A model generated the notes under the pieces. That model made no database searches. It saw nothing but the letters and a program-made list of their open reading frames with translations, and had not been told where the DNA came from. A stretch of 11,331 nt of DNA from Bacteroidales bacterium (GTDB lineage Bacteria > Bacteroidota > Bacteroidia > Bacteroidales > JAADGE01): NCBI GenBank assembly GCA_029932445.1, contig JAOZQB010000088.1, forward strand, positions 1 to 11,331, read 5' to 3'. Both the position numbers and the translations under genes were made by a program. How positions within the stretch are numbered: position 1 is the first letter of the stretch; each line of letters begins with the position of its first letter. This document shows, piece after piece, positions 6,306 to 11,331 of this stretch.

Positions 6306-8837
6306 TTATTTTTCAGTATTTTCTGATGCTTTAGTTTTTCGTTTTTTTACTTCATAGAATATTCCGAACAGAATAAGCAAGATAAATAATATCGAACCGA
6401 TTAAGGATACTTTTGTTGCATTTGCCCACACGACAGGTTCAAATTTAAAAATGACGGTATGTTGCCCTTCCGGAATTTTCATGGTTCTTAAGACATAATC
6501 GGCCCTGAAATGCGGAACAAGTTTTCCGTCAAGATAAGCGTTCCAACCTTTTGCATAATAAATTTCAGAAAATACAGCTAATTGATTGCTGTTTGTATTG
6601 GTTTTATATTCTAATTTATTCGGTTCGTAGCGTATCAGTTTAATACTTGCTGAACTGTCTTTTTTAAATTTAAAAAATTGATCTTTAAAACGTTTGTCAA
6701 CAATTGCTGTTCGCTCCGGATTAAATCTGTTAACAGCCTGAATTTCTTCATCGGCATTATCAACCTCTTTAATTTCATTAACAAACCATGCATTACCTAA
6801 ATTGTATTTATTCATAATCGGTAACATATCGGGACTGATTATGAAATATTTTGTATTCAGCATATTTAATATTGACAAATTCATTAAAGTTGATTGAATC
6901 TCAAATTCGCTTGTACTTGATTGTAAAGTATTGACTAATTGATTGATTTCATGATTTATTCCGTATGTAATAAGTTCTTGATAGCGTTGCATTTTTGCTC
7001 CGTGATAACCCCCTATTGATTTGTGAAAATAGGACGTACTTGCATCATTAAAAGGGCTGACAGTTAAATTTAAAACCCTGAAATCCGGATTTTTATCTTT
7101 TAAAATAAATTCATCTGCCTTTGATGCTTTAAAAGGTGTTTTTTCTTTACGAGCAGCAACGAAATCATCAGAATTTAAGTAACGTTTATCAATTGTCCAC
7201 AAATCAACTAAAATTAAAACTCCTAAACCGATGATTAAACTTGTTTGTTTCAGTTTTTCAATGATAAATAACCAAATTAAAGCAGCCGTTACTAAAATAA
7301 AACCCAGCGATCGCCATGCATCCGCCTGAAATATTGATGCTCTGTCTTTTGCAAGTGCAGAAGTAAACGTGTTAACAAGTTGTTGTGAGCTTCCGTCATC
7401 TTTTAAACCGAAACTTCGAATAAACCACATAGCATCTGTTTCACTTTTAAAGGACAAAATACCCGGATTTATCAAAAAAATAATGATTATTCCGGAAACA
7501 ATTCCGACAGACCATTTTAATGCTTTCAGGGCGTCTTTTTTTGAAACTTTTTTGTCAATAATATTTTTAATTGCAATAATTCCCAACAACGGTATTGTAA
7601 ATTCTGCTATCACCAAAATCATGGACAGGGTTCTGAATTTATTGTAACCGGGGAAATAATCCAGAAAAAAATCAGTTAAAAACATAAAATGTTTACCCCA
7701 AGCCAACAGTATTGCTAATACTGTTGCACTTACAATCCACCATTTAATATTGCCTTTTACGATAAAAAGCCCGAAAATGAAAAGAAATATTAAAACAGCA
7801 CCTATATAAACAGGACCTGAAGTAAATGATTGCGGACCCCAATAGGTCGGCATGTGCTTTACAATATCTCCGGCACTGTTTACGCCCAATTTTTTTAATT
7901 CTTTATACATTTGAGAATTTTCGGATAATTCCCCTGATGAAGACCCTCCGTATAAATTCGGAATTAATAAATTAAACGTTTCTAATGTCCCGTAACTCCA
8001 AGCAGTTGCATAATCTTTATCCAAGCCGGAAGTTTGATTTTCTTTATTTAAGCTTAGTTCGGACTTTCCTCTGATGGAATCTTTACCGTAATCAAAAGTT
8101 GTTGCAATATTTGTAAAATTAACTAATACGGCAACTAAAGCACCTACCGTTAAAAAAGAAGAAGCCGTAATAAATTTTTTCAGTTCTTTTTTTTTGAAAG
8201 AACTGACAGCTTCAAAAATAATGTATATTAAAGCCGTTAATAATGTGTAAAAAGTTATTTGTAAATGATTTCGGTATAACTGAAGTGCCAGAAAGAGCAT
8301 AACAACGAGAGATCCTTTTAGTTTATCTTTTTTATAAGCATAATAAACTCCGGCTATTATCGGCGGCATGTATGCTATCGTTGAGACTTTTGTAAGATGA
8401 CCTGCTTCAATGATTATTAAGTAATAGCTTGAAAATCCGAAGGCAAGAGCTCCTGCAATACTAAGCCAAGGGTCTACACCAAATAACAAGAGCGCAATGA
8501 AAAACCCCAATAATGCAATAAATATGAAATTAACGGGACGTAATTTTGAATGTCCGTTAATGTATCTGTGAATGTATTTTGCAATATTATAAGGCGTATG
8601 ATTTGAAATTAAATAAGCCGGCATTCCTCCGAACATAGAATTTGTCCATAAGGTATGTTCTCCCGTTTTTTTGTTGTAATCAACAATTTCTTTGGAACTG
8701 CCCTGAAACGTTTGTTTATCGTGTTGAGATAATTTTTTCCCTTCAAGGAAATCCGGAAAGTAGGCAAATGAAAGAATTAAAAAAATAATAATTGCGGTAA
8801 TGTAAGGAATCGATTTATTCATTTTAAGTTTTGACAT
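6306..8837 (-). CDS. YfhO-family polytopic membrane protein (GT-C-like)
   Basis: The product is a large integral membrane protein of 843 residues. It has an N-terminal anchor (about 10-27), then an extracytoplasmic loop with TLWTNSMFGGMPAYL (62-76), a mark of Bacteroidota YfhO proteins. Many hydrophobic segments follow to about 545, including EAGHLTKVSTIAYMPP (144-159). A mostly soluble region of about 260 residues ends in YYAKGWNAYLDGKLVPHF (760-777) and IPEGQHTVIFKFEP (788-801), a typical YfhO C-terminal domain, before the last membrane helix (about 811-828) and a Lys-rich tail. YfhO proteins share the GT-C fold of lipid-linked-sugar transferases; in Firmicutes, members act in glycosylating surface polymers. 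Substrate here is unknown. Start: an in-frame GTG at 8855 overlaps the likely promoter, so I prefer ATG 8837; ATG 8822 is also possible. It is a single gene, convergent with hppA. Confidence 0.88.
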   Translation of the reverse strand: MSKLKMNKSIPYITAIIIFLILSFAYFPDFLEGKKLSQHDKQTFQGSSKEIVDYNKKTGEHTLWTNSMFGGMPAYLISNHTPYNIAKYIHRYINGHSKLRPVNFIFIALLGFFIALLLFGVDPWLSIAGALAFGFSSYYLIIIEAGHLTKVSTIAYMPPIIAGVYYAYKKDKLKGSLVVMLFLALQLYRNHLQITFYTLLTALIYIIFEAVSSFKKKELKKFITASSFLTVGALVAVLVNFTNIATTFDYGKDSIRGKSELSLNKENQTSGLDKDYATAWSYGTLETFNLLIPNLYGGSSSGELSENSQMYKELKKLGVNSAGDIVKHMPTYWGPQSFTSGPVYIGAVLIFLFIFGLFIVKGNIKWWIVSATVLAILLAWGKHFMFLTDFFLDYFPGYNKFRTLSMILVIAEFTIPLLGIIAIKNIIDKKVSKKDALKALKWSVGIVSGIIIIFLINPGILSFKSETDAMWFIRSFGLKDDGSSQQLVNTFTSALAKDRASIFQADAWRSLGFILVTAALIWLFIIEKLKQTSLIIGLGVLILVDLWTIDKRYLNSDDFVAARKEKTPFKASKADEFILKDKNPDFRVLNLTVSPFNDASTSYFHKSIGGYHGAKMQRYQELITYGINHEINQLVNTLQSSTSEFEIQSTLMNLSILNMLNTKYFIISPDMLPIMNKYNLGNAWFVNEIKEVDNADEEIQAVNRFNPERTAIVDKRFKDQFFKFKKDSSASIKLIRYEPNKLEYKTNTNSNQLAVFSEIYYAKGWNAYLDGKLVPHFRADYVLRTMKIPEGQHTVIFKFEPVVWANATKVSLIGSILFILLILFGIFYEVKKRKTKASENTEK

Positions 8838-8854
8838 ATAACTGATTTTTGACA

Positions 8855-8862
8855 CAAAAATA
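8855..8862 (-). promoter_or_regulatory. Candidate -7 box for the yfhO-like gene
   Basis: Read on the minus strand, 8862-8855 is TATTTTTG, a perfect TAnnTTTG. Transcription would begin near 8849, about 12 bases before the ATG at 8837. No clear TTTG -33 box is seen at the right spacing. The box overlaps the upstream GTG at 8855-8853, which argues against that GTG as the start codon. Confidence 0.4.
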
Positions 8863-8934
8863 TATTTATTTCCCGTAAACTGAAAAATATATTGTTTTAC
8901 CGGTTTAGATTTCTTTGATAAATGAGCAATTTCT

Positions 8935-8964
8935 TTTGTTTATCTGAGTTTTTTTGTACATTTA
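8935..8964 (+). promoter_or_regulatory. Candidate Bacteroidota promoter for the TPR-histidine kinase gene
   Basis: TTTG at 8935-8938 and TACATTTA at 8957-8964 (one mismatch to TAnnTTTG) are 18 bases apart. Transcription would start near 8970, giving a leader of about 25 bases to the ATG at 8995. It sits back to back with the promoter of the yfhO-like gene in the 157-base divergent gap 8838-8994. Confidence 0.5.
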
Positions 8965-8994
8965 GAGTTCAAATAGTGTAAATTTTATTAGCAA

Positions 8995-10983
8995 ATGATA
9001 CAAAAACAAGCTTATATAGTATTGATTATCATTGTTTTTTTTGTGTCCTCAAAGATGTCTGCACAGTCTGAAATAAATAAAGACAGTTTATCGGATGTCA
9101 TAAAATTAAATAACGAAGACATTGAAACAGTAAAAGCTTTGAATATCTTGTCGGAATATTATTTATATCAGAATATTGATTCTTCTGTTTTTTTCGGTAA
9201 ACAAGCTTTGGAACTCAGTAAAAAAATATCCTATAAGAAAGGAATTGCAGAATCTTATCGCAGTATCGGAAGGACAAATACAATTTCAGGGCATTATAAA
9301 GAATCTCTTGACTGTTTTTATAAAGCATTAAAGATTAATGAAGCGTTAAATGATTCTCTTAGTATCGGAAAAAATTATTCAAGTATCGGAATTGTGCATT
9401 ATTATCAGGGTGATATTGAGAAAGCATTAGAGTTTTGTAAAAAAACAGTAGAAATATATAAAACGAATGATTATACTAAAGGTTTGGCTCGTGTTTATAA
9501 TAATATTGGGTTGTTTTATTCCGATTTGGATAAATTAGATACAGCTGAAATATATTTTTCTAAAACAATTGAAATTGCAAAAAAAATACATGATTTAAAA
9601 GTTGAAACAAGTGCACTCGGAAATATTGCAAGAAATCTTATGATTAAAAATGATTATCAAAAAGCAATTGAAATATTTTTAAAGATTCCCGGAAAAGCAA
9701 GGAAAATCAACGATAAAACGATTCTTGCTATTACTTATGCAAACATTGCTGTTGCGTATTTGAATTTAGCCGAAAAAAAAATAAATAAGAATGCTTATTT
9801 TGACAGTTCTCTAAAGTACAATGCAATAGCTTTAAAGAATGCAGAACAACTTAATTCAAATTCTCTTAAAGCATACGCTTATAACGGACTTACTGGTACT
9901 TATAAAGCAATGCACGATTATAAAAATGCATTTAAAAGTCTTGAAAAATATCAAATTATCAACGACAGTATTTTTAATCAGAAAAAAACAGAAGCTATAG
10001 CAAATGTTGAGGCAAAATATGAGAATGAGAAAAAACAATTAGTTATTGAAAATTTGCAGAAAGAAAAGCAAACAGATTTAAAATTAATTCAAAAAAAAAA
10101 CACCATTATCTTGATTGTTATTATTGGTTTTTTGATTGTTCTGGTACTTTCATTATTTTTATATAAACTATATCGTGCAAAAAAACAGTCCTTGAAATTA
10201 TTGGATGAAAAGAATAAAGATATTTTAATTCATAAAGAAGAAATTGCTGCACAAAGAGATAAAATAAGCGAAATTGCTTTTGAACTGAAAAAAACCAACA
10301 GAACAAAAAATAAATTATTTTCTATAATTGCTCATGATTTAAAAAATCCGTTTCAGGGAATTATCGGTTTTTCGGAAATGATTAAAGAAGATGCCGAAAA
10401 ACAAAATTTGAATAAAATTAAAAAATTTGCCGAATATATTTTTAATGTTTCAAATCAAACCTATAAACTTTTGGATAATTTATTGAATTTTACCAGAAGT
10501 CAAATAGGCCTTATTAAATACAATCCGGAAATTATTAATATTAAAGAACTTGTTGAAGAAGGAATTGTTTTAGTGCAAAGTACTGCAGAAGTGAAAGGGG
10601 TGAAATTAATTGACGAAACGAATCAAAAACATACAGCATATGCGGATGAATCTATGATTAGTACGGTTATCAGAAATTTAATTTCAAATGCCGTAAAATT
10701 TACTTCTGAAGGAGGATATGTTAAAGTTCAAACTGAAAATTCAAATGATAAAGTTGTTATTAAGATTATTGATTGTGGTGTCGGTATTAAAGAAGATGAT
10801 ATTTCGAAATTGTTTAAAGCGGATTTGAATTTTACGACTTTCGGCACAGAGAATGAAAAAGGAACGGGTTTAGGTTTGGTTGTTTGTAAAGACTTTACCG
10901 TAAAAAACGGCGGAACAATTACGGTTGAAAGTGAAGTAGGAAAGGGGAGTACTTTTACGGTTACATTGCCTGCAAATAAATAA
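8995..10983 (+). CDS. TPR-repeat sensor histidine kinase
   Basis: The 662-residue protein has three parts. An N-terminal signal sequence (hydrophobic 7-18, ending KMSAQ at 20-24) leads into about 300 residues of tetratricopeptide repeats from roughly 45 to 325, for example IGIVHYYQGDIEKALEFC (131-148) and NIGLFYSDLDKLDTAEIYF (170-188). A charged helix (about 330-367) precedes one membrane segment (369-391) and a coiled linker (about 395-437). The cytoplasmic kinase core has an H box IIAHDLKNPF (444-453) with phospho-acceptor His447, an N box NLISNAVKF (561-569), a G1 box DCGVGI (593-598) and a G2 box GTGLGL (623-628). All key residues are present, so it should be active. The TPRs would face the periplasm, where they could sense a protein partner. 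No receiver domain or response regulator is in the window. The next gene starts 4 bases after the stop, so they are cotranscribed. Confidence 0.93.
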   Translation: MIQKQAYIVLIIIVFFVSSKMSAQSEINKDSLSDVIKLNNEDIETVKALNILSEYYLYQNIDSSVFFGKQALELSKKISYKKGIAESYRSIGRTNTISGHYKESLDCFYKALKINEALNDSLSIGKNYSSIGIVHYYQGDIEKALEFCKKTVEIYKTNDYTKGLARVYNNIGLFYSDLDKLDTAEIYFSKTIEIAKKIHDLKVETSALGNIARNLMIKNDYQKAIEIFLKIPGKARKINDKTILAITYANIAVAYLNLAEKKINKNAYFDSSLKYNAIALKNAEQLNSNSLKAYAYNGLTGTYKAMHDYKNAFKSLEKYQIINDSIFNQKKTEAIANVEAKYENEKKQLVIENLQKEKQTDLKLIQKKNTIILIVIIGFLIVLVLSLFLYKLYRAKKQSLKLLDEKNKDILIHKEEIAAQRDKISEIAFELKKTNRTKNKLFSIIAHDLKNPFQGIIGFSEMIKEDAEKQNLNKIKKFAEYIFNVSNQTYKLLDNLLNFTRSQIGLIKYNPEIINIKELVEEGIVLVQSTAEVKGVKLIDETNQKHTAYADESMISTVIRNLISNAVKFTSEGGYVKVQTENSNDKVVIKIIDCGVGIKEDDISKLFKADLNFTTFGTENEKGTGLGLVVCKDFTVKNGGTITVESEVGKGSTFTVTLPANK

Positions 10984-10987
10984 TTTT

Positions 10988-11331
10988 ATGAAAAAAATTG
11001 TATATACGCTTATTCTGATAATTTCGACTGTTCTAATTTTCGGACAAAAAAAATCTAAAATTGACAGTGTCAGGAATTTAATTAATCAGGAAACTGTTGA
11101 CACATTAAAAATTGATTTTTATAATAAAATCGGGAAATATTATTATCATTCAAATCCTGACAGTGCTGTTTATTATTCTCGAAAAGCTTTTTTATTTGCT
11201 GATTCGTTAAATTATCTGAAAGGCAAGGCAGAAGCTCACCGGATAATCGGAATTGCATATTCAACAAAAGGAGATTATAATGATGCTCTTAATTATTTGT
11301 TGATTTCAAAAAAAGAATTTGAAACGCTTAA
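10988..11331 (+). CDS. Secreted TPR protein, probable second TPR sensor; C-terminus beyond window
   Basis: From the ATG at 10988 the frame is open for 114 codons to the window edge. It starts with a signal peptide, MKKIVYTLILIISTVLIFGQ, and continues into TPR-like helices. The stretch NPDSAVYYSRKAFLFADSL (about 55-73), then KGKAEAHRIIGIAYSTKGDY (about 77-96), matches in order and spacing the start of the preceding kinase (IDSSVFFGKQALELSKKI, KGIAESYRSIGRTNTISGHY). The two are therefore likely paralogues in their sensor regions. It lies 4 bases after the kinase stop codon, in the same operon. The C-terminal part is outside the window, so whether it ends in a kinase, another output domain, or nothing is unknown. 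Confidence 0.85.
   Translation, partial: MKKIVYTLILIISTVLIFGQKKSKIDSVRNLINQETVDTLKIDFYNKIGKYYYHSNPDSAVYYSRKAFLFADSLNYLKGKAEAHRIIGIAYSTKGDYNDALNYLLISKKEFETL

Noticed and set aside
7369..7647. Plus-strand open frame of 92 codons inside the yfhO-like gene
   Set aside because: It mirrors hydrophobic codons of the real gene on the other strand, with no promoter or family resemblance.
1..11331. CRISPR array, prophage or insertion sequence with transposase
   Set aside because: No regularly spaced direct repeats, phage genes or transposase motifs are visible on either strand.

Overview
The window looks like chromosomal DNA of an AT-rich member of the Bacteroidota. Evidence: promoter-like boxes of the TTTG / TAnnTTTG type rather than sigma70 boxes, signal peptides ending in the 'SAQ' style typical of the phylum, a RemB/Wzi-like outer-membrane protein, a Bacteroidota-type YfhO membrane protein, and a TPR-fronted histidine kinase. 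Genus cannot be read from the sequence. All genes look like ordinary chromosomal genes. I see no transposase, phage gene, CRISPR array, tRNA or rRNA.

Layout. (1) 1-489, minus strand: N-terminal part of an NAD(P)-dependent epimerase/dehydratase, cut by the window edge. (2) 490-843: a 354-base gap holding a strikingly ordered set of nested inverted repeats (508-732), either a structured RNA or a MITE-like repeat, and then a probable promoter. (3) 844-3518, plus strand: a two-gene unit (8-base gap) of a WecA/TagO-family undecaprenyl-phosphate sugar-1-phosphate transferase and an outer-membrane beta-barrel protein of the RemB/Wzi kind. (4) 3601-6050: a self-contained unit of good promoter, membrane-bound pyrophosphatase (hppA, K+-dependent signature) and strong intrinsic terminator. 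(5) 6051-6305: noncoding, with near-concentric inverted repeats between convergent genes. (6) 6306-8837, minus strand: a large YfhO-family (GT-C-like) membrane protein. (7) 8838-8994: divergent promoter region. (8) 8995 to window end, plus strand: a TPR/histidine-kinase sensor, then after 4 bases the start of a second secreted TPR protein resembling the first one's N-terminus.

How they fit together. The epimerase, WecA-like transferase, RemB/Wzi-like protein and YfhO protein all suggest cell-envelope glycan or surface work: WecA-type enzymes load the first sugar on undecaprenyl phosphate, and YfhO proteins are thought to use lipid-linked sugars. A shared pathway is inference from proximity only. 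The pyrophosphatase couples PPi hydrolysis to ion pumping and is probably independent housekeeping. The TPR kinase has no response regulator inside the window.

The best candidate for something undescribed is the 508-732 element. Its helices nest into a branched fold, and all five non-Watson-Crick pairs I found are U-G when read as plus-strand RNA. Its 3' arm could alternatively pair with the start of the WecA-like gene.
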